NCBI GenBank assembly: GCA_900314165.1
Contig: OMUE01000024.1
Span: 1 to 19,117 of the forward strand
Length of the DNA: 19,117 bases
Direction of reading: 5' to 3'
Source of the DNA: an uncultured Acidaminococcus sp.
GTDB lineage: Bacteria > Bacillota_C > Negativicutes > Acidaminococcales > Acidaminococcaceae
This document shows positions 5,883 through 14,621 of the stretch, in pieces. The notes beneath the pieces are model-generated. The model saw only the letters and a program-made list of their open reading frames with translations. It ran no database searches and was not told where the DNA came from. Position numbers and translations under genes: made by a program. Within the stretch, counting starts at the first letter, position 1. The number at the start of each line of letters is the position of its first letter.

Positions 5883-6440
5883 TCACTCTTTGTCTTTATA
5901 CAAGAAATACGCAAGTAAAGCAGCCAAGGATTTCGCGTCAAAAATTTCCTGATTTCGCACCATTTCTTTCACTTTTTCTTCAGAAAATGTAACAGTATCC
6001 AGAAATTCGTCGGGATCAGGATGTTTTTCGCCCTGATGCAGGCCTTTGGCCAAATACAGGTGGATGGTTTCATTGGTAAAGCCAGGAGTGGTGACCGTAG
6101 ACGTTAAAGGCACCCATTCATCAGCTTCCAAACCCGTCTCTTCAGACAGCTCCCGCTTGGCACTGGCAAAGATTTCTTCTCCCGGTTCCAGTTTCCCTGC
6201 CGGGATCTCATAAATGACAGCCCCTAAGGCATAGCGGAACTGGCGCACAAAGACCATGCTGCCATCGGGATAGACCGGCAGGATACCTACTGCACCCTGA
6301 TGTTTCACGTATTCCCGGGTAGACGTGCGGCCGTTGGGCAGCTGCACCTTATCCACCATGACGTGGAGCAGGCGCCCTTCAAAAGCGGAGGACGTAGAAA
6401 GTGATTTTTCATCCAATCTGGGGTCATGCATCAGTTTCAT
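5883..6440 (-). CDS. nudF: Nudix hydrolase, ADP-ribose pyrophosphatase type
   Basis: A 185-aa soluble enzyme with a perfect Nudix box at residues 82-104 (G-x5-E-x7-REL-x-EE-x-GL), which binds the catalytic Mg2+. The N-terminal strand region (VKHQGAVGILPV, then MVFVRQFRYALGAVIYEIPAG) and a proline about 15 residues after the box (TPGFTNE) are typical of ADP-ribose pyrophosphatases. The expected reaction is ADP-ribose to AMP plus ribose 5-phosphate, clearing a reactive NAD breakdown product. The ATG overlaps the recN stop as ATGA, so it is the last gene of the long nusB-recN run. No clear terminator follows; the 115 bases to spoVS are AT-rich and hold the spoVS promoter. Confidence 0.93.
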   Translation of the reverse strand: MKLMHDPRLDEKSLSTSSAFEGRLLHVMVDKVQLPNGRTSTREYVKHQGAVGILPVYPDGSMVFVRQFRYALGAVIYEIPAGKLEPGEEIFASAKRELSEETGLEADEWVPLTSTVTTPGFTNETIHLYLAKGLHQGEKHPDPDEFLDTVTFSEEKVKEMVRNQEIFDAKSLAALLAYFLYKDKE

Positions 6441-8143
6441 TCCAAAGCCATCTCCTTGCTATTCTCTTTATATCTGTCAGCCATAGCCAATAATTCTTTT
6501 GCATTCTCCCTGGCCGAAGCGGAGGTATTCGTGCCACCAGTCATCCTCATGATTTCCTGGATCCGGCTTTCCAGGTCCAGGACCTGGACGCTGGTTACCG
6601 TGGAATCTTCCGTGGAAGATTTCCGGATGAACAGGTGTTGATCCGCAAATGAAGCAATCTGGGCCAGGTGGGTAATGCACAGCACCTGCCGTTCCTGGGC
6701 AATGAGAGCCATTTTTTCCGCCATTTTCTGGGCTGTTACGCCCCCTACCCCGGTATCGATTTCATCGAAAATCATGGTAGGTACACCAAGATGGTGCAGC
6801 ATGACGGTTTTCAACGCCAGAGCAAATCGGGACAGTTCGCCGCCGGAAGCGATTTTCCCCAGGGGCTTTAAAGCCATGCCACGGTTGGCCGAAAACAGGA
6901 ACTGGGCTTCATCCTGTCCTTTAGGTCCGCATTTTGGCAGCCTCGTAAAGGCCATTTCCACACGGCCCTGGGGCATGGCCAGATCCCGGATGTGGGGCAG
7001 CAACGCCTTGCACAGCCGGTCTCCCGCCTTTTGCCGGGCACTTGTCAGGGCATCTGCCTGCTGCTGCACAGAGGCATACAACTCCTTCGTCTTCTTTTCC
7101 AGACGACGCAGGGTACTGTCCAGAGTCAGCAGGGCATTATATTCTTTCTGGGCACGTTCTGCATAGGCCAGGACCTTTTCCAACGTGCCTCCATATTTCT
7201 GTTTTAAATGATACAGCATGTCCAGCCGTTCCTGAGCCTGAGCCAGGACTTCCTGCTGGTCGGAATCGGCTTCCTTTTCTTCTCCCAGGCTCTGGCGCAC
7301 ATCTTCCAGAGTCTGCCAGGCATTATCCATGGCGTCCCGGTAATGGGCCAGCTCCGGGGCATATTCCAGCACCTGGTCCAGGGCGTCCATAGCACCGGTA
7401 ATGCCCTGCAGCACGCCGCCGGTTTCGTCCCCGTCCAGATACCGGTAGGCTTCGCCCATGGCCTGCAGGATATTTTCCTGATGCTGGAGCTTTTTGACCT
7501 GGGCCCGCAGTTCATCGTCTTCCCCTAGACGGATCCGGGCCTCCTGGATTTCTTTGATTTCATCCCCCAGCCGGGTCAGTTCCTCCGTCTGGTGGTTGTC
7601 CTTCTGTTGCCAGTAGGCCAGCTCTTTGGCTGCCGCCTCGTAGGCTGCATAGCGTTCTGTATACTGCTGCAGCATAGAAGGAATTTCCTTGCTGCATTGG
7701 TCCACAATCGCCAGGGCCGCGCCGGGAGCCAGCAGGGTCTGGTTCTCATGCTGGCCGTGGATATCCGCCAACAGCCTGGCCAGACGGGACAGCACGTGGA
7801 CGGGCACCTGGTGCTCGTTCACAAAGGCCTGGCTTTTGCCCTGGGCTGTGACCTTACGGCGCAAAAACAGCAGGTCTTCCTCACCGTCCAGGTCCAATTC
7901 TTTCAGCACAGCCTGAACAGCAGGCTGGTTCTCTATATCGAACACAGCCTGGATCCAGTAGGCAGCAGCGCCCTGGCGCAGATAATCCACGGAGGCACGG
8001 CTGCCCAGCACGATGCTGAAGGCATCTATTAGGATGGATTTGCCCGCACCGGTTTCCCCGGTAAATACATTGAAACCCGGAGTAAATTCTACCCGCAGGT
8101 TTTCAATGAGGGCAAAGTTATGGACTTCCAATGAAGTAAGCAT
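6437..8143 (-). CDS. recN: DNA repair protein RecN
   Basis: A 568-aa SMC-like ATPase, full length for the family, that acts early at double-strand breaks. Walker A is GETGAGKS (29-36). A conserved DIHGQHENQTLL lies at 127-138. A long coiled coil runs from about 150 to 380, with a helical hinge in the middle. The ABC-type signature ASGGELSRF (432-440) and Walker B TMIFDEIDTG (456-465) close the ATPase head. The start is the ATG at 8143, 3 nt after the argR stop, and the 3' end overlaps the Nudix gene by 4 nt. I saw no LexA-type operator in front of it, so it seems to be expressed with the operon. Confidence 0.97.
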   Translation of the reverse strand: MLTSLEVHNFALIENLRVEFTPGFNVFTGETGAGKSILIDAFSIVLGSRASVDYLRQGAAAYWIQAVFDIENQPAVQAVLKELDLDGEEDLLFLRRKVTAQGKSQAFVNEHQVPVHVLSRLARLLADIHGQHENQTLLAPGAALAIVDQCSKEIPSMLQQYTERYAAYEAAAKELAYWQQKDNHQTEELTRLGDEIKEIQEARIRLGEDDELRAQVKKLQHQENILQAMGEAYRYLDGDETGGVLQGITGAMDALDQVLEYAPELAHYRDAMDNAWQTLEDVRQSLGEEKEADSDQQEVLAQAQERLDMLYHLKQKYGGTLEKVLAYAERAQKEYNALLTLDSTLRRLEKKTKELYASVQQQADALTSARQKAGDRLCKALLPHIRDLAMPQGRVEMAFTRLPKCGPKGQDEAQFLFSANRGMALKPLGKIASGGELSRFALALKTVMLHHLGVPTMIFDEIDTGVGGVTAQKMAEKMALIAQERQVLCITHLAQIASFADQHLFIRKSSTEDSTVTSVQVLDLESRIQEIMRMTGGTNTSASARENAKELLAMADRYKENSKEMALE

Positions 8144-8146
8144 ACA

Positions 8147-8599
8147 TCAGCCTTTTTTCTGCATGAGCCGTTTCTTCACGGCTTCCACATTGTCTTTCCC
8201 GTCTACAATCAGGAGCACCGTATCGTCCCCACCGATGGTGCCCAACAGTTCCCGCCAGTTCAGGTGATCCAGGGAGTAAGCCACAGCCTGGGCCGTGCCC
8301 GGCAGCGTGTGGACGACGATCAGGTTGTCGGACGAACTGATGGTCAGGATATAGAAACGGAGAGTATCCTCCAGCCGTTCCTTCGTCAGGATCTTGCTGT
8401 TTTCCGTAGGAAAACTGTACTTATAATGGCCTTCTTCATCAGGGATCTTGATGAGCATCATGTCCTTGATGTCCCGGGATACCGTGGCCTGGGTCACATT
8501 AAATCCGGCCCGCTTCAACGCTTCGGCCAAATCGCTTTGCGTCTCAATCTGTTGATTCTTGATAATGTTCTTGATAGCTTCCTGTCTCGATACTTTCAT
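8147..8599 (-). CDS. argR: Arginine repressor ArgR/AhrC
   Basis: A 150-aa transcription factor of usual length. The winged helix-turn-helix occupies residues 1-70, with the recognition segment VTQATVSRDIKDM (35-47). The C-terminal oligomerisation and arginine-binding domain shows GTAQAVAYSLD (101-111) and GTIGGDDTVLLI (120-131), the latter holding the arginine-contacting acidic pair. With arginine bound, hexamers repress biosynthesis and activate catabolic genes. The position between nadK and recN is the classic Firmicute arrangement. It lies 14 nt from the nadK stop, with GGAGGTG upstream of the ATG. Confidence 0.97.
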   Translation of the reverse strand: MKVSRQEAIKNIIKNQQIETQSDLAEALKRAGFNVTQATVSRDIKDMMLIKIPDEEGHYKYSFPTENSKILTKERLEDTLRFYILTISSSDNLIVVHTLPGTAQAVAYSLDHLNWRELLGTIGGDDTVLLIVDGKDNVEAVKKRLMQKKG

Positions 8600-8613
8600 T
8601 CCCCCGACACCTC

Positions 8614-9489
8614 CTACAGGTTGATCTGGCCTTCGTTTTTTAACATTCTCTGCTGCCAGGTTTCATAATATGTCAATGGATTGATCCTTACAAAATGCGC
8701 GTTAAAGGGACTCTTTTCGATGATGGCCCTTTCCTGATTTTCCAAATGGCTGACCGGGATACCGTCCGCCGACACCAAAATGGTCTCATAAGGAGGCCGT
8801 ATGCCGATTTCCACCTGGTCGCTGATGGGAATCACCAAGGGCCGGGCGTGTAGGGCATGGGGGCAGATCGGCGTTACCACCGCCGCCGGCAGCCTGGGAT
8901 TCACTACAGGCCCCCCTGCGGACAGGGAATAGGCCGTGGACCCGGTAGCCGTAGCGATGATCAGGCCATCGGAAGGCGCGCTGTCCATCCGTTCTCCTGC
9001 AATCCGGACGCTGAGCCTGGCCAGCCTGGACCGATCCGTGGTCACAAAGATCACATCGTTCAGGGCATGAGCCTTTTTCAGCAGCGTCTTGCCATCCCAG
9101 ATGGTCACCTGCAGCATGTTCCGGGATTCCAGCGTGTAGTCGCTGTCCCGGACCTTCAGCAGGATAGGATACAGGTCCGTCTCCGTAGCCTCAGTCAGGA
9201 ATCCCAGCTTCCCCATGTTGATGCCCAGCATGGGAATATTCAGAGGCGTCACGTAATGAGCTGCCCACAACATGGTCCCGTCCCCACCCAGGGTCATGGC
9301 GATGGTCAGCTTGTTCAGGCTGGCCGGATCCTCCTGGTCGTAGCCCGGTACATCATACTGAGCTGCGATTTCCTTGGGAAAAAGGATATGGACCTCATTG
9401 TCTTTGCAGAATTTCGCCAGCTTGGGCAGAATTGCCCTGACGTGCGATTTAGGCAGATTGGGAAAGATTCCGATCCGTACCTGTTCCAT
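8614..9489 (-). CDS. nadK: NAD kinase
   Basis: A 291-aa cytoplasmic enzyme phosphorylating NAD to NADP with ATP or polyphosphate. The key motifs are GGDGT (68-72) for the phosphate donor, the N-D pair in HALNDVI (144-145; E or D is allowed at the second position) and TATGSTAYSLSAGGP (180-194), which binds NAD. The length and order match bacterial NadK/PpnK. The ATG at 9489 follows GAGGGG, and the gene starts 12 nt after the tlyA stop. It supplies NADPH to, among others, isoprenoid synthesis encoded just upstream. Confidence 0.97.
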   Translation of the reverse strand: MEQVRIGIFPNLPKSHVRAILPKLAKFCKDNEVHILFPKEIAAQYDVPGYDQEDPASLNKLTIAMTLGGDGTMLWAAHYVTPLNIPMLGINMGKLGFLTEATETDLYPILLKVRDSDYTLESRNMLQVTIWDGKTLLKKAHALNDVIFVTTDRSRLARLSVRIAGERMDSAPSDGLIIATATGSTAYSLSAGGPVVNPRLPAAVVTPICPHALHARPLVIPISDQVEIGIRPPYETILVSADGIPVSHLENQERAIIEKSPFNAHFVRINPLTYYETWQQRMLKNEGQINL

Positions 9490-9501
9490 TGCTACATCCC
9501 C

Positions 9502-10305
9502 TCATTTCTCCAGCGTATCGTGGGAGGCCTGGGTCACCTGCAGGATATCCTGCTCCGTTACCTTATCTTCCCCTGCTTTACCTGCATACAGTAGATATTC
9601 TATGTTGCCCTCCGGTCCCCGGATTGGCGAAAAGTCCAGCCCCAGCGGTACAAAGCCTATTTCCCGGGCCTGTCCCAGGACCTTCTCGATAACTTCCTGA
9701 TGGACGGCGATATCTCTCACTACGCCCTTTTTCCCCACTTTCTCTCTCCCCGCTTCAAATTGCGGTTTGATCAGGGCGATGAGGATGCCATCGGCTTTCA
9801 GGATTTTGAAAGCGCTGGGCAGGACCTTGTCCAGGGAGATGAACGCCACATCGATGGTCACGGCGTCCACCAATTCTCCCAGGGAATCGGCTTCCAGGAA
9901 CCGCACGTTCGTCCGTTCCATATTCACGACCCTGGGATCCTGCCGCAGCTTCCAGGCCAGCTGGCCATAGCCCACGTCCAGGGCAAAGACCTTGGCGGCT
10001 CCGTGCTGCAGGGCACAGTCCGTAAAGCCACCGGTAGAGGCCCCCAGGTCCGCTACCACTTTTCCTTCTAAGGAGATAGGGAATACTTCCAGGGATTTCT
10101 GCAGTTTATACCCACCTCGGCTGACAAAGGGCATCTTCTTGCCCAGAAGGGTGATTTTCGCATCTTCTTTCACCATGGTGCCCGGTTTGTCCACTTTCTG
10201 GTCATTGACCAGGACTTCACCGGCCATGATGACGGCCTGAGCCTTGCTGCGGCTTTCGAAATAGCCTTGTTCAGTTAGGAATACATCCAAGCGTTCTTTC
10301 TTCAT
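9502..10305 (-). CDS. tlyA: TlyA family rRNA 2'-O-methyltransferase
   Basis: A 267-aa protein with an N-terminal S4 RNA-binding domain (about 1-60) and a FtsJ/RrmJ-like methyltransferase domain. SAM-binding motif I is VADLGASTGGFTD (84-96). Candidate catalytic residues of the K-D-K-E set are K67 in GGYKL, D152 in TIDVAFISLD and K180 in LIKPQFEAGR. TlyA in other bacteria methylates cytidine 2'-OH in 16S and sometimes 23S rRNA and affects capreomycin sensitivity; haemolysin activity was an older name. The gene overlaps dxs by 4 nt (ATGA). Confidence 0.94.
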   Translation of the reverse strand: MKKERLDVFLTEQGYFESRSKAQAVIMAGEVLVNDQKVDKPGTMVKEDAKITLLGKKMPFVSRGGYKLQKSLEVFPISLEGKVVADLGASTGGFTDCALQHGAAKVFALDVGYGQLAWKLRQDPRVVNMERTNVRFLEADSLGELVDAVTIDVAFISLDKVLPSAFKILKADGILIALIKPQFEAGREKVGKKGVVRDIAVHQEVIEKVLGQAREIGFVPLGLDFSPIRGPEGNIEYLLYAGKAGEDKVTEQDILQVTQASHDTLEK

Positions 10306-12206
10306 GGCTCAGCCTTCTCTTTCTGTAAGGAGTGATATTCTTCAGCAATCCGGGCAGCCGCTCCTGCGGGATCCAGGCCCAGATCCTTCAGCAGCAGGTC
10401 CCGCTTCCCGTGCGGTACGAATTCGTCAGGGATACCCAGATTCAATACATGGCACTGAGCTACACGATTCCTGCTGTTCAGGCAGGCCAGCACCCCTTCT
10501 CCAAAACCGCCGGCTATGGCATTTTCTTCCAGCGTAGCAATGAGAGGTACCCGGGCGCTTACTTCCAGCAGAGCCTGCTCATCCAGAGGCTTCACAAACC
10601 GGGCATTTACGACACCGGCCGTCAGATGGTACTGATGATCCAGGAGTTCTGCCACTTGCAACGCAGACCACACCATGGTTCCTACAGCCCAGATGTCCAG
10701 GTCCCGGCCCTGGCGCAGCCGTTCACTGCGGCCTATGGGCAGGGCTTCCAGATTCTGGTCCAAAGGCACGCCAAGCCCGCTGCCCCTGGGATACCGCAGA
10801 GAACTGGGTCCTGCGTATTCCAAAGAGGTCTTCAGCATATGCTGCAGCTCATTTTCATCTTTCGGCACCATGATGACCAGGTTGGGCATCATGCGCAAAA
10901 AAGAAAGATCGTAATTGCCATGGTGGGTGGCCCCATCGTCTCCAACGAGACCGGCCCGGTCCAGACACAGGGTAAAAGGCAGGTTCTGCATGGCTACGTC
11001 GTGGAGCAGTTGGTCATAAGCCCGCTGAGCAAAGGTGGAGTACAGAGCCACTACGGGATGGTACCCGTTGGCCGCCATACCAGCCCCCATGGTCACCGCA
11101 TGCTGTTCGGCAATACCCACATCGAAGAATCGGTCCGGGAACCGTTTGCCAAAGGCATCCAGCCCCGTGCCTTCCGGCATAGCCGCCGTAATGGCCGTTA
11201 CGTTTTTGTGGGTCTCTCCCAGCTTTACCAGTGCCTGGCTGAAGGCTTTCGTATAGGAAATCGGTGCGTCGGCCTTGGCCTTTTTCTGGCCCGTAGCCAG
11301 GTCGAAGGGCCCCGTACCATGGAAGATATTCGGATGCCGTTCCGCAGGCCCGTAGCCCTTCCCCTTTTTCGTCAGCACGTGGATCAGTACGGGCTCGTTC
11401 AGGGTTTTTGCTTTTTCAAAGGTTTCCATAAGAGCCGGCAGATCATGGCCATCCACCGGTCCCAGATATTTAAAGCCAAAATCTTCAAACAACATACCGG
11501 GCACGAACAGGTATTTGAACCCGTCCTTGACCCGCTGCACCGCCTTAGCTACGGATTTGCCGATGGAGGGAATGGACTTCAGGAAGCCTTCTACATCTTC
11601 CTTTACCTTGGAATAAGTAGGATCCGTTCGCAACTCCGTCAGGTAGGAGGACAGTGCCCCTACGTTTTTGGAAATGGACATCTCGTTGTCGTTCAGGACC
11701 ACGATGAGCTTTTTGTGCAGATCCCCGGCGTTGTTCAGGCCTTCCATGGCCTCACCGCCGGTGAGGGCCCCATCCCCGATGACCGCGATAACGTTATAGT
11801 CCTCTCCGGCCAGGTCCCGGGCACAGGCAATGCCCAGCGCCGCCGAGATAGACGTACTGGAATGGCCCGTACCGAAGCAGTCGTACTCGCTTTCCGTCCG
11901 TTTCGGAAAGCCGCACAGCCCTTTGTACTGCCGCAGGGTCTGGAATGCCTCCCGCCGTCCTGTGAGAATCTTGTGGACGTAGGACTGGTGCCCTACATCC
12001 CAGACAATCTTATCCCGGGGCATGGAGAACACCTTGTGAAGCGCTACGGTCAGTTCCACCACCCCAAGGTTCGGTGCCAGATGGCCGCCGTTCTGGCTGG
12101 TCACATCCAGCAGCAGCTGCCGGATTTCCTCACACAGAGCAGGCAGTTGTGAATCTGGTATATGTTTTAGGTCTTCAGGTGACTGAATGGTTTCTAGCAG
12201 ACTCAT
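10302..12206 (-). CDS. dxs: 1-deoxy-D-xylulose-5-phosphate synthase
   Basis: A 634-aa thiamine diphosphate enzyme that condenses pyruvate with glyceraldehyde 3-phosphate, the first step of the MEP isoprenoid pathway. It shows GHLAPNLGVVELT (41-53), the ThDP motif GDGALTGG to N172 (144-172), the transketolase-type FDVGIAEQHAVTMGAG block, and a C-terminal domain with the PLDEQALLEV segment. The start is one of three adjacent in-frame codons, TTG 12212, GTG 12209 and ATG 12206, after AAAGGA; ATG is chosen (spacing 9 nt), and GTG is also plausible. It follows ispA after 22 nt and overlaps tlyA by 4 nt. Pairing with ispA links precursor supply to prenyl chain making. Confidence 0.96.
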   Translation of the reverse strand: MSLLETIQSPEDLKHIPDSQLPALCEEIRQLLLDVTSQNGGHLAPNLGVVELTVALHKVFSMPRDKIVWDVGHQSYVHKILTGRREAFQTLRQYKGLCGFPKRTESEYDCFGTGHSSTSISAALGIACARDLAGEDYNVIAVIGDGALTGGEAMEGLNNAGDLHKKLIVVLNDNEMSISKNVGALSSYLTELRTDPTYSKVKEDVEGFLKSIPSIGKSVAKAVQRVKDGFKYLFVPGMLFEDFGFKYLGPVDGHDLPALMETFEKAKTLNEPVLIHVLTKKGKGYGPAERHPNIFHGTGPFDLATGQKKAKADAPISYTKAFSQALVKLGETHKNVTAITAAMPEGTGLDAFGKRFPDRFFDVGIAEQHAVTMGAGMAANGYHPVVALYSTFAQRAYDQLLHDVAMQNLPFTLCLDRAGLVGDDGATHHGNYDLSFLRMMPNLVIMVPKDENELQHMLKTSLEYAGPSSLRYPRGSGLGVPLDQNLEALPIGRSERLRQGRDLDIWAVGTMVWSALQVAELLDHQYHLTAGVVNARFVKPLDEQALLEVSARVPLIATLEENAIAGGFGEGVLACLNSRNRVAQCHVLNLGIPDEFVPHGKRDLLLKDLGLDPAGAAARIAEEYHSLQKEKAEP

Positions 12207-12228
12207 CACCAACTGTCCTTTCTGTGGA

Positions 12229-13104
12229 TTATTTTTGCCGATTGATCATATGCCGGGTGATTTCCAGCAGCGGTTCTGCCTTCATACCGAAGGGTTCCAG
12301 CACCGTTTCTGCCTGGGCCAGGGTATCGGCTGCCATAGCCCGGGCTTGATCCAGACCGTACAAAGAGACGTACGTGGATTTATTCAACTTGGCATCGCTG
12401 CCTACGGGCTTACCCATAACGGCTGCATCCCCCACTACGTCCATAATGTCGTCCGTAATCTGGAAGGCCAGGCCGAACAGAGCGGCGAACTTCGTCAGAG
12501 CGGCCAGGGATACGTCGTCAGCACCGGCCAACAGGGCGCCGCTGCGGACCGCAGCAATGAACATAGCCCCGGTCTTGGCTTCATGGAGCTGCTTCATTTC
12601 TTCATAGGTCAGCTGTTTGTTTTCAGAGGTAATATCCAACGCTTGGCCGCCTACCATGCCTGCAGGACCGGCACACTTGGCAATGAGATGGACCACTTCC
12701 AGGAGCGTGGCAGGATCCACGCCCTTTTGTTCCAAAATCACTTCAAAAGCCTGTGTCAGCAGGCCGTCACCGGCCAAAAGGGCCATAGCATCCCCGAACA
12801 CCTTGTGGTTCGTAAGACGGCCTCGGCGGTAATCATCGTTATCCATGCTGGGCAGATCGTCGTGGATCAGGGAATAGGTATGGATCATTTCTAAGCCGGC
12901 TGCTACCGGTACAAACTTCGTGCCATCGCAGCCCAGAGCGTCAGCAGAGCCCATGAGCAGGATGGGCCGCAGCCGTTTGCCTCCGGCCGTTACAGAGTAT
13001 TCCATAGCCTTGTCCACGGGAGAGATGCTGTCCACACCCAGCCGTTTGGCCAAAAAGTCATTTACCAGTGCACCGCGTTCTTTCAAGTACTCTTTTAAAT
13101 TCAT
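12229..13104 (-). CDS. ispA: Polyprenyl (farnesyl) diphosphate synthase
   Basis: A 291-aa all-helical prenyltransferase that condenses IPP with DMAPP and GPP. The first aspartate-rich motif is DDLPSMDND (82-90, the DDx4D bacterial type), and the second is DDIMD (218-222). The residues just before the first motif (HTYSLIH) are those of E. coli-type farnesyl diphosphate synthases, favouring a C15 product over C20. GGKRLRP (41-47) binds IPP phosphate, and a KSTY element lies near 243. It overlaps xseB by 4 nt and precedes dxs. Product length is inferred, not shown. Confidence 0.95.
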   Translation of the reverse strand: MNLKEYLKERGALVNDFLAKRLGVDSISPVDKAMEYSVTAGGKRLRPILLMGSADALGCDGTKFVPVAAGLEMIHTYSLIHDDLPSMDNDDYRRGRLTNHKVFGDAMALLAGDGLLTQAFEVILEQKGVDPATLLEVVHLIAKCAGPAGMVGGQALDITSENKQLTYEEMKQLHEAKTGAMFIAAVRSGALLAGADDVSLAALTKFAALFGLAFQITDDIMDVVGDAAVMGKPVGSDAKLNKSTYVSLYGLDQARAMAADTLAQAETVLEPFGMKAEPLLEITRHMINRQK

Positions 13105-13349
13105 TCTTCCTTCTCCTCAGGAAACAGGGCCAGCGTCACATCTCCCTGGTCGTTTTCTACAATTTTCTTTACATCCTGCTGGACGGTCTTCAGCTGCTGG
13201 GCGCAGCTGCGGCTCAGTCCCATGCCCTCTTCGAACAGCTTCACGGACTGATCCAGAGGCAGGTCCCCGCCTTCCAGCTTTTCCACAATCTCTTCCAAGC
13301 GTTTCATGCCCTCTTCAAAAGAAGGAGCCACTGCTTTTTTTCTCACCAT
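13101..13349 (-). CDS. xseB: Exodeoxyribonuclease VII small subunit
   Basis: An 82-aa, mostly helical, acidic protein of the usual length and pattern: PSFEEGMKRLEEIVEKLEGG followed by LPLDQSVKLFEEGMGLSRSC. Several XseB chains coat one XseA subunit to form ExoVII, which digests single-stranded DNA from both ends. The ATG at 13349 comes 3 nt after the xseA stop and has AAAGGA within the xseA 3' end. It overlaps ispA by 4 nt. Confidence 0.96.
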   Translation of the reverse strand: MVRKKAVAPSFEEGMKRLEEIVEKLEGGDLPLDQSVKLFEEGMGLSRSCAQQLKTVQQDVKKIVENDQGDVTLALFPEEKEE

Positions 13350-13352
13350 GAT

Positions 13353-14621
13353 TTATCCTTTCGTGACCACCTGGGATACGGCACTGCCCTCTGCAAAATG
13401 GGTAATAAGCTTGTCCCCGGGCTGAAGGTTCGCTGCATCCAGCAGGACCTTGCCCTGTTCTGTCTCGGTAATCGTATAGCCTCTTCGCAGGACCGCTTTC
13501 GGGTCCAGGGAAGTCAGTTTCGTCGTCAACAGCGTCAGCTTATGCTCCGGACCATCCGTCACATGGATTCCTGCCTTCACCAGGCGCTGGGTCAGCAGGT
13601 CCAGGGTCTGGCTGCCGGCTTCCCACAACCGCTCCGGATGGGCCAGGACCCAGGCTCCGGCCAGCTGTTCATAAGCCGTCTGCTTCTTTTCCAGCAGGCT
13701 GTCCATGGACCGCACCAGCCGTTTATCCAGCTGGCTGTAGACGGTCATGCTGTTTTCCAGGGGCAAAGTCATGCTGCGCAGCAGGCGCTTGTACAGCTTC
13801 TCCAGTTTCTCTTTGTCCCCGGTCCGTTCCGGCACAGCCAGTTCTGCGGCTGCCGACGGTGTAGGAGCCCGCAGGTCCGCTGCAAAATCGCTGAGCGTAA
13901 AGTCGATTTCGTGGCCTACGGCGGAGATGACGGGAATCCTGGAGGCTGCAATAGCCCGCACCACCCGTTCGTCGTTAAAAGCCCACAGGTCTTCCATGGA
14001 GCCGCCGCCCCGGCCTACAATCAGCACATCGGCCAGATTGTGGGCGTTCATGAATTTGATGGCATGGACGATTTCCGGGGGGGCCTCCGTGCCCTGGACC
14101 TTGACCGGGTACAGGAGCAGTTTCACAGAAGGATCCCGGCGGCCGGACACGTTGATGATGTCCCGCACCGCTGCTCCGGCAGAGCTGGTGACGATGCCCA
14201 CCGTCTTGGGATACGTGGGAATGGGCTTCTTCCTGTCCTCATCAAACAGGCCTTCAGCTGCCAGCTTGGCCTTCAGCTGTTCAAAGGCCACCATCAGGTT
14301 GCCGGCGCCCATGGGCACCAGCATATCCACGTAGAACTGATACACCCCGTCCCGTTCGTACAGGTCGATGCGGCCTACCCCCAGGACCTGGTCCCCGGTT
14401 TTTGGCAGGGCCTTCAGCCTTCGGGCCGCCCCCGCGAACATGACGCATTTGATCATGCCCTTATCGTCTTTTAAATTGAAATAACAATGGCCGGAAGGGT
14501 ATCTCTTGAAGTTGCTGACTTCGCCCTGGATCTGCAGGTTTGCAAACACAGGTTCCTTGCGGAATAATCCCTTGATCACCTTGGTGATTTCCGACACTGT
14601 ATAGATTTTTCCGAAAATCAT
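13353..14621 (-). CDS. xseA: Exodeoxyribonuclease VII large subunit
   Basis: A 422-aa catalytic subunit. The N-terminal OB fold (about 1-105) contains IQGEVSNFKRYPSGHCYFNL. The nuclease core holds the conserved VTSSAGAAVRDI (154-165) and GRGGGSMEDLW (203-213), followed by the AVGHEIDFTLSDFAADLRA segment. A long coiled-coil region (about 270-370) binds XseB, and the short C-terminal segment contains RGYTITE. With XseB it trims single-stranded DNA in mismatch and recombination repair. It overlaps the TsaD-like gene by 4 nt. Confidence 0.97.
   Translation of the reverse strand: MIFGKIYTVSEITKVIKGLFRKEPVFANLQIQGEVSNFKRYPSGHCYFNLKDDKGMIKCVMFAGAARRLKALPKTGDQVLGVGRIDLYERDGVYQFYVDMLVPMGAGNLMVAFEQLKAKLAAEGLFDEDRKKPIPTYPKTVGIVTSSAGAAVRDIINVSGRRDPSVKLLLYPVKVQGTEAPPEIVHAIKFMNAHNLADVLIVGRGGGSMEDLWAFNDERVVRAIAASRIPVISAVGHEIDFTLSDFAADLRAPTPSAAAELAVPERTGDKEKLEKLYKRLLRSMTLPLENSMTVYSQLDKRLVRSMDSLLEKKQTAYEQLAGAWVLAHPERLWEAGSQTLDLLTQRLVKAGIHVTDGPEHKLTLLTTKLTSLDPKAVLRRGYTITETEQGKVLLDAANLQPGDKLITHFAEGSAVSQVVTKG

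Noticed and set aside
10332..12152. 606-codon open frame on the plus strand opposite dxs
   Set aside because: It is fully antisense to an unmistakable dxs, has a low-complexity His/Gln-rich translation, resembles no family and has no ribosome site. It follows from the codon bias of dxs.
13068..14474. 468-codon plus-strand frame opposite xseA/xseB
   Set aside because: It is a complementary-strand shadow of two recognised genes, with no domain or start signal.
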